Assembly: GCA_963762635.1 (NCBI GenBank)
Contig: CAVXLQ010000003.1
Coordinates: forward strand, 806,001 to 870,000
Reading direction: 5' to 3'
Length of the DNA: 64,000 nt
Source: Tenggerimyces sp963762635
Lineage (GTDB): Bacteria; Actinomycetota; Actinomycetes; Propionibacteriales; Actinopolymorphaceae
The notes under the pieces were generated by a model. That model was not told where the DNA came from and did no database searches. It saw only the letters and a program-made list of their open reading frames with translations. Position numbers and translations under genes: made by a program. This document shows positions 35,567 to 43,947 of the stretch, one piece after another. The first letter of the stretch is position 1, and every line of letters starts with the position of its first letter.

Positions 35567-36037
35567 ATGGCACGCGAAGACTTACCGAACGACAAGCCAG
35601 CCCTCGACGACACCGACCGCAAGATCCTGCAGGAGCTGCAGAACGACCCCCGCCAGTCGATGAGCCAGCTCGCCAAGCAGGTCGGCATCTCCGCCCCCAC
35701 GGCAGCCCAGCGCACCAGCCGCCTCGAAAGAAGAGGCGTCATCCGCGGCTACCGCGTCGACGTCGACCCCGCTGCCCTCGGTCGACCCGTCGCCGCGTAC
35801 GTACGGATCAGGCCCGGCCCCGGCCAGCTCCCACGCATCGCCGAGCTCGTCCAGCGCACCGAGGAGGTCGTCGAATGCCACCGGATCACCGGCGAGGACT
35901 GCTTCCTGGTCAAGGTCCACGTTCCGACCGTCACCGCGCTGGAGGAGGTCCTGGACAAGTTCCTGCTGCACGGCCAGACCACGACGTCCATCGTGCAGTC
36001 CTCACCGGTACCTTGGCGCCAGGTCCCCATCGACTGA
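35567..36037 (+). CDS. Lrp/AsnC family transcriptional regulator
   Basis: A 156-aa regulator from the ATG at 35567 (AAGGATCG upstream). The N-terminal helix-turn-helix (about 12-62: LDDTDRKILQELQNDPRQSM, SQLAKQVGISAPTAAQRTSR) is followed by the RAM amino-acid-sensing domain (about 75-150: VAAYVRIRPGPGQLPRIAEL, VVECHRITGEDCFLVKVHVP). Family members respond to amino acids and control their transport. The divergent EamA exporter 83 bp away is the likely target. Confidence 0.94.
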   Translation: MAREDLPNDKPALDDTDRKILQELQNDPRQSMSQLAKQVGISAPTAAQRTSRLERRGVIRGYRVDVDPAALGRPVAAYVRIRPGPGQLPRIAELVQRTEEVVECHRITGEDCFLVKVHVPTVTALEEVLDKFLLHGQTTTSIVQSSPVPWRQVPID

Positions 36038-36424
36038 GGGCCGAGCAGCTAGGTGGCCGGTCCAGGCTGCGAAACCGTCACGGACGGCGCGCATTCTTGA
36101 CCGGTTCGTAACCTCCACCTAGCCTCCTAGACACCAGAAGAAATACTCCGCCGCCTGGCGGAGCGTCATCACACCGAAGCAGTAACCACGACAACGCCGA
36201 ATAAAAACGACAAGCTCATAGCGACCGGGAAGGCTCCTTCCGGGATACGTAGACGTACTTCTCGTTTGGTGAATTCGAGATCGATCACGGACGTTCGCTA
36301 GCCGACTAAGGCGAAGGCCGCGGCGGCCGTGTCGACCCCTCCCGGTTACGGTGAGGGGTGCTTGGCGTTGTCGCTCTTCGGACATGACGAGCCCTTGGCC
36401 GGGGTTCGACGAAGGGAGCGGCTG
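36038..36424. other. 387-bp leader region of rny
   Basis: No gene is supported here. It is less GC-rich than its surroundings near 36140-36260. A perfect 7-bp stem with a 4-base loop, CTCCGCCGCCTGGCGGAG, lies at 36146-36163, and GGGAAGG/CCTTCC near 36230 can form another short hairpin. The long leader may carry the rny promoter and post-transcriptional control, but nothing matches a known riboswitch. Confidence 0.4.
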
Positions 36425-38074
36425 ATGTCCACGATGGAGGTCGTCGTTTTCATCGTCGGGTTGGGCATTCTCGCCCTGCTCGCAGTGATGGTCATCCAGA
36501 TGTCGAAATCCAAGTCGATCGGCATGCAGAAGGTCGCCGCCGCCGAGAGCGAGCTGGAAGAGGCCCGTCGCGAGGCCGTACGGATCCGTGCCGACGCCGA
36601 GTCCGAGGCGCGCAAGGCCGCCACCGACATCCGGACCACCGCCGACAGCGAGGCCGCCGAAACGCGCAGGACGGCCGACGAGAACGCCTCCGCCACCCTG
36701 TCCAGGGCGCGGCTGGCCAGGGACGAGGCCGAACACGAGGTACGGGCCCTTCGCAACGAGGTCCGCGAGCAGCGCATCGACATCGAGCGCCGGGAGAACC
36801 GGGTCGCCGAACGGGAGACGCGAGTCGACCAGTCTCAGCGCGACCTGGACGACCGCACCCGCGACCTCACCGAGACCGAGTCGAAGATCGACGCGAAGAA
36901 GGCCGAGCTCACCAGCCTGGAGGTCGAGCGCCAGCAGGTGCTCGAACGGACCGCCGGCCTGTCCGCCGATGAGGCGAAGGCCGAGCTCGTCGCCACGATC
37001 GAGAACGACGCCAAGCGCCACGCGGCGATCATCGTCCGCGACATCGAGCACACGGCGCAGGAAGAGGGCGAGAAGCGCGCCCGCAAGATCATCACCGCGT
37101 CGATCCAGCGGCTGGCGACCGAGCAGACCTCGGAGTCGGTGGTCTCGGTGCTGCACCTGCCGAGCGACGACATGAAGGGGCGCATCATCGGCCGCGAGGG
37201 CCGCAACATCCGTACGTTCGAACAGGTCACCGGCGTCAACCTGATCATCGACGACACCCCCGAGGCCGTCCTGCTGTCCTGCTTCGACCCGGTCCGCCGG
37301 GAGACCGCGCGGATCGCGCTGGAGAGCCTCGTCCTCGACGGGCGGATCCACCCGCACCGGATCGAGGAGGTCTACGAGCGCAGCAAGGGCGAGGTCGAGG
37401 AGCTCTGCATCCGGGCGGGCGAGGACGCGCTCGTCCAGACCGGCCTGACCGACATGCACCCACAGCTCGTGCAGACGCTCGGGACCCTGCGCTACCGGAC
37501 GTCGTACGGCCAGAACGTGCTCAAGCACCTCATCGAGTCCGCCCACGTGGCCGGCATGATGGCGAGCGAGATCGGTCTGGACCGGCAGCTGATCAAGCGA
37601 TCGGCGTTGCTGCACGACATCGGCAAGGCGCTGACCCACGAGGTCGAGGGCAGCCACGCGCTGATCGGTGCCGACCTGGCGCGCAAGTACGGCGAGGACG
37701 ACGACGTCGTGCACGCGATCGAGGCGCACCACAACGAGGTCGAACCACGTACGGTCGAGGCGATCCTCACCCAGGCCGCGGACGCGATCTCCGGCGGCCG
37801 CCCGGGCGCGCGGCGCGAGTCGCTGGAGGCGTACGTCAAGCGGCTCGAGCGGCTGGAGGAGATCGCGAACGCGCACGAGGGCGTGGACAAGGTGTTCGCC
37901 ATGCAGGCCGGCCGCGAGGTCCGCGTGATGGTGGTGCCGGACGTCGTCGACGACATCCAGGCCCAGGTGCTCGCCCGCGACATCGCCAAGCAGGTCGAGG
38001 AAGAGCTCACCTACCCCGGCCAGATCCGCGTCACCGTCGTCCGCGAGTCCCGCGCCATCGAAACCGCCCGCTAA
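36425..38074 (+). CDS. rny: ribonuclease Y
   Basis: Membrane-anchored endoribonuclease that starts bulk mRNA decay. 549 aa from the ATG at 36425 (GAAGGGAG 6 bp upstream). One N-terminal helix (EVVVFIVGLGILALLAVMVI), a long Glu/Arg-rich coiled coil (about 35-215), a KH domain (LPSDDMKGRIIGREGRNIRT) and an HD domain with the metal-binding pair in SALLHDIGKALTHEVEGSHA (about 395-415). All catalytic elements are present. It is placed between an Lrp gene and a repeat nest; no operon partner is close. Confidence 0.96.
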   Translation: MSTMEVVVFIVGLGILALLAVMVIQMSKSKSIGMQKVAAAESELEEARREAVRIRADAESEARKAATDIRTTADSEAAETRRTADENASATLSRARLARDEAEHEVRALRNEVREQRIDIERRENRVAERETRVDQSQRDLDDRTRDLTETESKIDAKKAELTSLEVERQQVLERTAGLSADEAKAELVATIENDAKRHAAIIVRDIEHTAQEEGEKRARKIITASIQRLATEQTSESVVSVLHLPSDDMKGRIIGREGRNIRTFEQVTGVNLIIDDTPEAVLLSCFDPVRRETARIALESLVLDGRIHPHRIEEVYERSKGEVEELCIRAGEDALVQTGLTDMHPQLVQTLGTLRYRTSYGQNVLKHLIESAHVAGMMASEIGLDRQLIKRSALLHDIGKALTHEVEGSHALIGADLARKYGEDDDVVHAIEAHHNEVEPRTVEAILTQAADAISGGRPGARRESLEAYVKRLERLEEIANAHEGVDKVFAMQAGREVRVMVVPDVVDDIQAQVLARDIAKQVEEELTYPGQIRVTVVRESRAIETAR

Positions 38075-38089
38075 CCCACCACCGGCGCG

Positions 38090-38159
38090 ACTTCCCTTAC
38101 CCGAACGGGGTTCTGCATCGTGGCAATGGCCTGCCCAACCCCGGTTCGGCAAGGGAAGT
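38090..38159. repeat. 70-bp palindromic element (family B, copy 1)
   Basis: 23-bp arms (38090-38112 and 38137-38159; outer part ACTTCCCTT / AAGGGAAGT, inner CGGGGTT / AACCCCG) with a few mismatches flank a 24-base loop. The same 70-bp layout recurs at 50983-51052 with a conserved loop core (GCATCGTGGCAA versus GCAGCGTGGCAA). It lies 15 bp after the rny stop and could act as its terminator. Confidence 0.65.
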
Positions 38160-38236
38160 GCGAGCCAGCTGTGGACAGGTGGAGAGGCCGACACGTCGTG
38201 AGTGAAGTCGCGACGGGTCGGCTCGACGCCAGGTGC

Positions 38237-38275
38237 CCCGTTTCGCATGAGGGCGTCCCTGTAGCGATCTCTCGG
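38237..38275. repeat. family C intergenic element, half copy
   Basis: CCCCGTTTCGCATGAGGGCG continuing TCCCTGTAGCGATCT. The same start recurs at 50891, and a full inverted version is present at 51322-51383. No coding potential is visible. Confidence 0.6.
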
Positions 38276-38276
38276 C

Positions 38277-38326
38277 GAGTTGTTCCAGTGATCTCGGTCT
38301 AGAGGCCGAGATCACTGGAACAACTC
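38277..38326. repeat. 50-bp palindromic hairpin element (family A, copy 2)
   Basis: Arms GAGTTGTTCCAGTGATCTCG and its complement CGAGATCACTGGAACAACTC around a short CTAG-containing loop. Relative to copy 1 the middle of both arms is changed together (CCAGTG/CACTGG in place of GGACAG/CTGTCC). Confidence 0.8.
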
Positions 38327-38370
38327 ACGGACTTCATGGCACTCGGCGGGGGAGGACTGCGGCGTTGGGC

Positions 38371-38420
38371 GAGTTGTTGGACAAACGTCGGCCTCTAGGC
38401 CGACATTCGTCCAACAAGTC
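38371..38420. repeat. 50-bp palindromic hairpin element (family A, copy 3)
   Basis: Left arm GAGTTGTTGGACAAACGTCG, right arm CGACATTCGTCCAACAAGTC. Two A-C mismatches on this strand become G-U wobble pairs in RNA from the minus strand; a third mismatch near the end is a true break. Confidence 0.75.
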
Positions 38421-38482
38421 GCGAGAACAACGGCTTACGTGGCGTCCGTCCCGTGAAGCGCCGGTCGGTGGTGGCGTCGGGC

Positions 38483-38532
38483 GAGTTGTTGGACAGATCT
38501 CGGCCTAGAAGCCGAGATCTGTCCAACAACTC
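38483..38532. repeat. 50-bp palindromic hairpin element (family A, copy 4)
   Basis: A perfect palindrome with the same inner sequence as copy 1 (GGACAGATCTCGGC / GCCGAGATCTGTCC) but outer arms GAGTTGTT / AACAACTC in place of GACTTGTT / AACAAGTC, a two-sided change. 20 kb separates the two near-identical copies. Confidence 0.8.
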
Positions 38533-38658
38533 GCCCGAACCCCACAGTTGGTGAGAGGGGCGGCACGGGGCGGGGGAGCGTTGCGTCGGGGGTGGTTCGG
38601 GAGGATCATCCCGAGCATGGGCTGCTCGCGGAGCGCCCACTGCTCGGAGGTGGTTGGC

Positions 38659-38874
38659 GTGGGCGCTTTCGACATCTCGTTCGCCGGCTCGTTCCTGGTG
38701 CTGCTCATCCTCGTGCTGCCGATCGCGATCCCGATCGCGATCGCCGGGTACGTGGCCGACCGGATGGACGCGCGGCAGGACAAGCCGATGCTGCTCCGCA
38801 ACGGCCTGCTCCGCAGCAGGGCGGGCGCGAGTCACCGCACGTTCCACGACGTCGGTGACTCGTCGGGCGGCTGA
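38659..38874 (+). CDS. small single-pass membrane protein, function unknown
   Basis: A 71-aa protein starting with GTG at 38659, 8 bp after GGAGG. A hydrophobic helix (FLVLLILVLPIAIPIAIAGY, about residues 13-32) is followed by a charged cytoplasmic-type tail (VADRMDARQDKPMLLRNGLL). No family recognised. The good ribosome binding site and clean membrane segment support it as real. It is convergent with the glutamate ABC operon, 6 bp from the gluD stop. Confidence 0.6.
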   Translation: MGAFDISFAGSFLVLLILVLPIAIPIAIAGYVADRMDARQDKPMLLRNGLLRSRAGASHRTFHDVGDSSGG

Positions 38875-38880
38875 AACCAA

Positions 38881-39822
38881 TTAGCCCGTCGCCGCCCCGC
38901 CCATGCCCGCGTCGGGGATGTTTGTGACCTGCACGACCGCCCTGCCCTTGCGCCGCTGGCGCGCTTCCAGCCAACCGGCCAGCCGAGACAGCCCGTAGTT
39001 GATCGTGATGAAGATCAGCGCGAGCACGATCCCCACGGCCAGGATGTTGTCGTACAGCGGGTTGATCGCGATCCGCCGCGCCACGCTCACCACGTCCGGT
39101 GAGGAGATGACCAGACCGAGCGCGGTGTCCTTCAACGCCACCACGCACTGGCTGATGATCGCCGGCAGCATCGTCGAGATCGCCTGCGGTACGAGGATGC
39201 GGATCATCACGCCGGACTTGCGCAGCCCGATCGCGTACCCCGCCTCGCCCTGACCGCGTGGCACCGCCATGATGCCCGCCCGGAAGATCTCGGCGAGAAC
39301 GGAGCCGTTGTACAGCGTCAGCGCGATCACCAGCGCGCCGTATCGCTCGGTGATGTTCCCGAACGCGATGAACAGGAAGATGATCAGCAGCACCAGCGGG
39401 ATCGCGCGGAAGAACTCCACGATCACGATGCTCGGCCAGCGCAGCCAGCGGTGGTCGGACAGCCGGCCGGCGGCGAAGATCGCGCCGAACACCAGCGCGC
39501 ACGCGATCGCTACGACGGCCGCGAGCAGCGTCAGGCCGAGGGCTTCGCCGAGCGACCGCAGGATGCCGGGATTCGTGAACGGTGTCCACTTGTCCAACGT
39601 GATCTGCTCGCGCTCGTACAACAGCCGGAGGACGAGCCACAGCACGTACGCGATCGCCAAGCCGGCAAGGATGCCACCGATCAGGTTGCGACGCCGTGCC
39701 ACCGGGCCGGGTACGTCGAACAGCACCGAGCCGGAGGCGACCTTCGGCTGCCGGACGCGCTTGGGCTTCTTCGCCTTCTTCGGATCCGGCTTCGGCGCGG
39801 GTTGGGCTGTTTGCTGGCTCAT
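38881..39822 (-). CDS. gluD: glutamate ABC transporter permease GluD
   Basis: Second permease of the polar amino-acid uptake (HAAT) importer, 313 aa from the ATG at 39822, which overlaps the gluC stop by 4 bp. The N-terminus is a Lys/Pro-rich cytoplasmic tail (PKPDPKKAKKPKRVRQPKV, about 8-26), then five to six helices. The family loop reads GQGEAGYAIGLRKSGVMIRI. Upstream open frame to 39921 is inside gluC and not used. Gene order gluABCD matches the Corynebacterium/Streptomyces operon. Confidence 0.93.
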   Translation of the reverse strand: MSQQTAQPAPKPDPKKAKKPKRVRQPKVASGSVLFDVPGPVARRRNLIGGILAGLAIAYVLWLVLRLLYEREQITLDKWTPFTNPGILRSLGEALGLTLLAAVVAIACALVFGAIFAAGRLSDHRWLRWPSIVIVEFFRAIPLVLLIIFLFIAFGNITERYGALVIALTLYNGSVLAEIFRAGIMAVPRGQGEAGYAIGLRKSGVMIRILVPQAISTMLPAIISQCVVALKDTALGLVISSPDVVSVARRIAINPLYDNILAVGIVLALIFITINYGLSRLAGWLEARQRRKGRAVVQVTNIPDAGMGGAATG

Positions 39823-40466
39823 CTGCTCACCGCCCACCTTCGCTCCAGCAGCTGCGCGATGCCGGAGATGACGAACACGATGATCACGTACCCGGCGGCG
39901 ATTCCGAAGAACAGGAACCACAGCGAACCAGGGAAGTCGCGAACGAGATTGTCCAACTGGTACGTGGCTTCGGTGACTCCGAAGGCCTCGGCGACCGCGG
40001 TGTTCTTCGCCAGCGCGATGTAGATGCTCGCGAGCGGCGGGATCACCGTACGGATCGCCTGCGGCAGCACGATGAGGCGGAGGGTCTGGCTGAACGTCAT
40101 GCCGAGCGAACGGGCCGCCTCGGCCTGGCCGGCCTGCACCGCGTTGACGCCCGAACGTACGGCCTCACAGACGAAAGCCGCCGCGTACAAGGACAACGCG
40201 ATCACCGCGCGCATGAAGAAGCTCGACTGAACACCGAGCTCGGGTAGCGCCACGACGAAGATGATGAACACCACCACGAGCGGTGTGTTGCGAAAGATCG
40301 TGACGTACGCGGTGCCGAACCAGCGAAGCGCCGGCACGGGCGACACCCGAAACGCGCCCAGCACGACCCCGAGGATCGTGGCGATCAGCGCCGACGCGCC
40401 GAGCAGCTGCAGCGTCGTTCCGAAAGCAGCCAGAATCTGCGGCAGCTTGTCGATCAGGACGTTCAC
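39819..40466 (-). CDS. gluC: glutamate ABC transporter permease GluC
   Basis: Permease of 215 aa with five predicted helices; family loop QAGQAEAARSLGMTFSQTLR followed by the V-L-P-Q-A pattern. It pairs with GluD in the membrane. The ATG at 40466 follows gluB after a 104-bp gap that contains a strong hairpin, so expression is likely stepped down relative to gluB. The start sits in MNVLIDKLPQILAAFGTTLQ. Confidence 0.93.
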   Translation of the reverse strand: MNVLIDKLPQILAAFGTTLQLLGASALIATILGVVLGAFRVSPVPALRWFGTAYVTIFRNTPLVVVFIIFVVALPELGVQSSFFMRAVIALSLYAAAFVCEAVRSGVNAVQAGQAEAARSLGMTFSQTLRLIVLPQAIRTVIPPLASIYIALAKNTAVAEAFGVTEATYQLDNLVRDFPGSLWFLFFGIAAGYVIIVFVISGIAQLLERRWAVSR

Positions 40467-40529
40467 CGGGGTGTTGCCTCCCCTCGGTCGTCAGGAACTC
40501 AGGAACAAGACAAACGGGTGAAACACAAC

Positions 40530-40562
40530 GCTGCCCGGTGCGCACGCGACGCACCGGGCAGC
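40530..40562 (-). terminator. intercistronic hairpin between gluB and gluC
   Basis: A perfect 13-bp stem, GCTGCCCGGTGCG / CGCACCGGGCAGC, with a 7-base loop, starting 8 nt after the gluB stop in the direction of transcription. ABC operons often place such hairpins after the binding-protein gene to stabilise its message and attenuate the permease genes. The following bases are only mildly T-rich. Confidence 0.8.
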
Positions 40563-40570
40563 AATGAGCG

Positions 40571-41443
40571 TTACTGGCAGGGGTCCGCCGCCGGAGGCGT
40601 CGGAGCGTCCACGCCGGCCTCGCCAAGGGTCTGGTCGAAGGCCTTCTTCCAGATGCCGTCGTCGACGATCTTCTTGTACGTGTCGGCGAGGTAGGTGCAG
40701 AACGCCGTGTCGCCGTGCTTGTAGCCGATGCCGTACCGCTCCTCGGTGAACGGCTCACCCACGACCTTGAGCTTGTCGGGGTCCTGCGAGGCGTACCCGA
40801 GCAGGATCGCGCCGTCGGTGGTGACCGCGTCGACCGACTTGTTCTTCAGCTGGGTCACGCACTCGGAGTACGTCGCGAACGGAACGGGCTGCGCACCGTA
40901 CTTCTCCTCGACCGACTTCAGCGAGGTCGAACCGGTGACGGAGCAGACCTTCTTGCCGCTGAGGTCTTCACCCTTGTTGATCGAGTTGTCGTCCTTGCGA
41001 ACGAGCAGCTGCTGGCCGGTCACGTAGTACGGACCGAACTGGCCGACCTGACCGCGACGGTCGTCGGTGATCGAGTACGAGGCGATGACGAGGTCCACCG
41101 TGCCGGCCTTGAGGAACGGCTCACGGTTCTTCGACACGGTCTCGACGAACTCGATCTTGTCGGGCGCGATACCAAGGCCGGCGGCCATGATCTTGCCCAC
41201 CTCGACGTCGAAGCCGGTCTCTTCGTCCGTCGCCGGGTCCTTGTAGCCGACGCCGGGCTGGTCGAACTTGATGCCGATCTTGATCGAGCCCGCGTCGGCG
41301 AGCTTCTTCATCGTGGTGCCGGCGTCGAAGCTCGGATTGTCGGCGACCTCGAGCAGACTCTCTCCGCCCCCGCCTCCACAGGCGCTGAGCGCGAGTGCGG
41401 CAACGGCACCTACGGCGAGGAGCCGCAACCTGGTGTTTCGCAT
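40571..41443 (-). CDS. gluB: glutamate ABC transporter binding lipoprotein GluB
   Basis: Extracellular amino-acid binding protein of 290 aa from the ATG at 41443. Signal and lipobox LALSACGGGGG with the lipidated Cys near residue 22. The mature part has the family pattern IKIGIKFDQPGVGYKDPATD, ETGFDVEVGKIMAAGLGI, EFVETVSKNREPFL and the clamp residues around SITDDRRGQVGQFGPYY. An extension upstream of 41443 is open but not protein-like. Followed by a strong hairpin. Confidence 0.94.
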   Translation of the reverse strand: MRNTRLRLLAVGAVAALALSACGGGGGESLLEVADNPSFDAGTTMKKLADAGSIKIGIKFDQPGVGYKDPATDEETGFDVEVGKIMAAGLGIAPDKIEFVETVSKNREPFLKAGTVDLVIASYSITDDRRGQVGQFGPYYVTGQQLLVRKDDNSINKGEDLSGKKVCSVTGSTSLKSVEEKYGAQPVPFATYSECVTQLKNKSVDAVTTDGAILLGYASQDPDKLKVVGEPFTEERYGIGYKHGDTAFCTYLADTYKKIVDDGIWKKAFDQTLGEAGVDAPTPPAADPCQ

Positions 41444-41486
41444 GACGTGCCCTTTCTCCCTCCGTGACTTTCTGCTGTGCGTCACG

Positions 41487-42272
41487 TCAGTGTTTGAGGA
41501 TCTTGGATAGGAAGTCCTTCGCCCGTTCGGACCTCGGGTCGGTGAAGAACTCGGCCGGCGCACGTTCTTCGACGATCTGTCCTTCGGCCATGAACACCAC
41601 GCGGTTGGCGGCGCTTCGAGCGAAACCCATCTCGTGGGTGACGACGACCATGGTCATCCCCGTCTTGGCGAGGTCGATCATGACTTCGAGCACCTCCTTG
41701 ATCATCTCTGGATCAAGGGCCGAGGTGGGTTCGTCGAACAACATGACTTTCGGATCCATCGCGAGGGCACGTGCGATCGCGACCCGCTGCTGCTGGCCCC
41801 CTGACAGCTGGGCGGGGTACTTGCTGGCCTGGTTGGCGACGCCCACTCGGTCGAGCAGGGCCATCGCCTTGTCTTCTGAGTCCTTCTTGGATTGCTTCCG
41901 CACCTTGATCGGACCGAGGGTCACGTTGTCCAGGACCGTCTTGTGCTGGAAGAGGTTGAACGACTGGAACACCATCCCGACGTCAGCACGAAGCTGAGCG
42001 AGGGCTTTCCCTTCCGCGGGGAGCGGTTTGCCGTCCAGGGTGATCGTCCCTGAGTTGATCGGCTCCAGCCGGTTGATGGCCCGGCACAGCGTGGACTTTC
42101 CGGAGCCTGACGGCCCGATCACCACGACAACCTCACCCCGAGTGATGGAGAGGTTGATGTCCTGCAGAACGTGGAGCGAACCGAAGTACTTGTTCACGGC
42201 AGAAAGGACCACCAGCGGCTGCCCGTTTCCGGCAGGCGAGGCCGCCTCGAAGCTTGTGGTCGTGTCAGTCAT
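41487..42272 (-). CDS. gluA: glutamate ABC transporter ATP-binding protein GluA
   Basis: ATPase of 261 aa energising GluBCD. Walker A VVIGPSGSGKSTLCRA (about 52-67), Q-loop GMVFQSFNLF, ABC signature LSGGQQQRVAIARALA and Walker B MLFDEPTSALDPE are all intact, followed by the switch His in VVVTHEMGFARS. The first gene of the minus-strand glu operon, divergent from miaB across 220 bp. Confidence 0.95.
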   Translation of the reverse strand: MTDTTTSFEAASPAGNGQPLVVLSAVNKYFGSLHVLQDINLSITRGEVVVVIGPSGSGKSTLCRAINRLEPINSGTITLDGKPLPAEGKALAQLRADVGMVFQSFNLFQHKTVLDNVTLGPIKVRKQSKKDSEDKAMALLDRVGVANQASKYPAQLSGGQQQRVAIARALAMDPKVMLFDEPTSALDPEMIKEVLEVMIDLAKTGMTMVVVTHEMGFARSAANRVVFMAEGQIVEERAPAEFFTDPRSERAKDFLSKILKH

Positions 42273-42492
42273 GCACGGGAAGGTACCCGCTCAGTCGACC
42301 CTCGCGCGATAAGACCCGCAGTTCTGTAACACCATTGGTTCGAAGTCTTCGGGTGGTCGTGGGACGATCCGCGCCTGGGGATGCCCGATGCGTACGTGTT
42401 TGCCCGATGTTCCATCCCGTTCCACGTCGATCCCACCGCTCGGCAGGCTGCGCGTGCTCGTCGGACTGACGCACCGTAACCTTGGTCCTGCC
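42273..42492. promoter_or_regulatory. divergent gluA / miaB promoter region
   Basis: 220 bp holding both promoters. AT-richer stretches occur near 42310-42350 (GCGATAAGACC, GTTCTGTAACACC). I see no convincing palindromic operator and no ribosome binding site that would support an additional gene. Confidence 0.35.
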
Positions 42493-43947
42493 ATGACGAC
42501 CACAGTCCCGGCCCGCACGTACGAGGTCCGTACGTTCGGCTGCCAGATGAACGTCCACGACTCCGAGCGCCTCTCCGGCCTGCTCGAGGACGCGGGCTAC
42601 GTCCGCGCGCCCTCCGGCGACGCCGCCGACGTGGTCGTGCTCAACACCTGCGCCGTGCGCGAGAACGCCGACAACAAGCTGTACGGCAACCTCGGTTTGC
42701 TCGCCCCCAAGAAGGTGGCGCAGCCCGGTATGCAGATCGCGGTCGGCGGCTGCCTCGCGCAGAAGGACAAGGGCGAGATCGTCCGCCGCGCGCCGTGGGT
42801 GGACGTCGTCTTCGGGACCCACAACATCGGCTCGTTGCCGGTGCTGCTGGAGCGTGCCCGGGTGGCCGGCGAGGCGCAGGTCGAGATCAAGGACTACCTG
42901 GAGACGTTCCCGTCGACGTTGCCGTCGCGGCGGGAGTCGCCGTACGCCGCGTGGGTCGCGGTCAGCGTTGGCTGCAACAACACCTGCACGTTCTGCATCG
43001 TGCCGGCGCTGCGTGGCCGGGAGAAGGACCGCCGGCCGGGCGACATCCTCGCCGAGGTCGAGGCGCTCGTCGCCGAGGGCGTGCTCGAGGTGACGCTGCT
43101 CGGGCAGAACGTCAACGCGTACGGCGTGGAGTTCGGCGATCGCTTCGCGTTCGGCAAGCTGCTCCGCGCCTGCGGCACGATCGACGGGCTGGAGCGGGTC
43201 CGCTTCACCTCGCCGCACCCGCGCGACTTCACCGACGACGTGATCGCGGCGATGGCCGAGACGCCCAACGTGATGCCGCAGCTGCACATGCCGTTGCAGT
43301 CCGGCTCCGACGCCGTGCTGCGGGCGATGCGTCGCTCGTACCGGCAGGCGCGCTACCTCGACATCGTGCGCAACGTGCGCGAGGCGATGCCCGATGCGGC
43401 GATCACGACGGACATCATCGTGGGCTTCCCGGGCGAGACCGAGGCCGACTTCGAGGAGACCCTGAACGTCATCCGCGAGGCGCGCTTCTCGGCGGCGTTC
43501 ACGTTCCAGTACTCCAAGCGGCCAGGCACTCCGGCGGCGGAGATGGACGGGCAGATTCCCAAGCAGGTCGTGCAGTCTCGCTACGAGCGGCTGGTCGAGG
43601 TCGTCGAAGAGATCGCCTGGTCGGAGAGCAAGCAGTTCGTCGGCCGCGAGGTCGAGCTGCTCGTCGCCGAGGGCGAGGGCCGCAAGGACGCCGCGACGCA
43701 CCGGCTGTCGGGGCGGGCTCGCGACAACCGGCTCGTGCACTTCACGCCAGGAGACACCGTGGTGCGCCCGGGTGACTTCGTGCGGACGACCGTGACGTAC
43801 GCCGCGCCGCACCACCTGGTGGCCGACAACCCGCTCCTCGACATCCGCCGGACGCGGGCCGGGGACGCGTGGGAGCTGCGCCAGGCGCGGCCGGCGGAAG
43901 AGCCTGTCAAGGGCGTCTTGCTCGGCATGCCTTCCCTGCGCGCTTAG
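42493..43947 (+). CDS. miaB: tRNA-2-methylthio-N6-dimethylallyladenosine synthase MiaB
   Basis: Radical-SAM methylthiotransferase acting on the i6A37 made by MiaA. 484 aa from the ATG at 42493. The UPF0004 domain (about 8-125) holds three cluster Cys (RTFGCQMNVHDSE, VLNTCAVRENA, AVGGCLAQKDKG). The radical-SAM motif C-x3-C-x2-C is in SVGCNNTCTFCIVPALRGRE (about 155-175), and the C-terminal TRAM domain spans about 375-445. Its stop overlaps the convergent ligase gene by 4 bp. miaA lies 18 kb downstream in this window. Confidence 0.96.
   Translation: MTTTVPARTYEVRTFGCQMNVHDSERLSGLLEDAGYVRAPSGDAADVVVLNTCAVRENADNKLYGNLGLLAPKKVAQPGMQIAVGGCLAQKDKGEIVRRAPWVDVVFGTHNIGSLPVLLERARVAGEAQVEIKDYLETFPSTLPSRRESPYAAWVAVSVGCNNTCTFCIVPALRGREKDRRPGDILAEVEALVAEGVLEVTLLGQNVNAYGVEFGDRFAFGKLLRACGTIDGLERVRFTSPHPRDFTDDVIAAMAETPNVMPQLHMPLQSGSDAVLRAMRRSYRQARYLDIVRNVREAMPDAAITTDIIVGFPGETEADFEETLNVIREARFSAAFTFQYSKRPGTPAAEMDGQIPKQVVQSRYERLVEVVEEIAWSESKQFVGREVELLVAEGEGRKDAATHRLSGRARDNRLVHFTPGDTVVRPGDFVRTTVTYAAPHHLVADNPLLDIRRTRAGDAWELRQARPAEEPVKGVLLGMPSLRA

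Noticed and set aside
36038..36424. tRNA or riboswitch in the rny leader
   Set aside because: No cloverleaf, T-loop consensus or known riboswitch core could be found by eye, only short hairpins.
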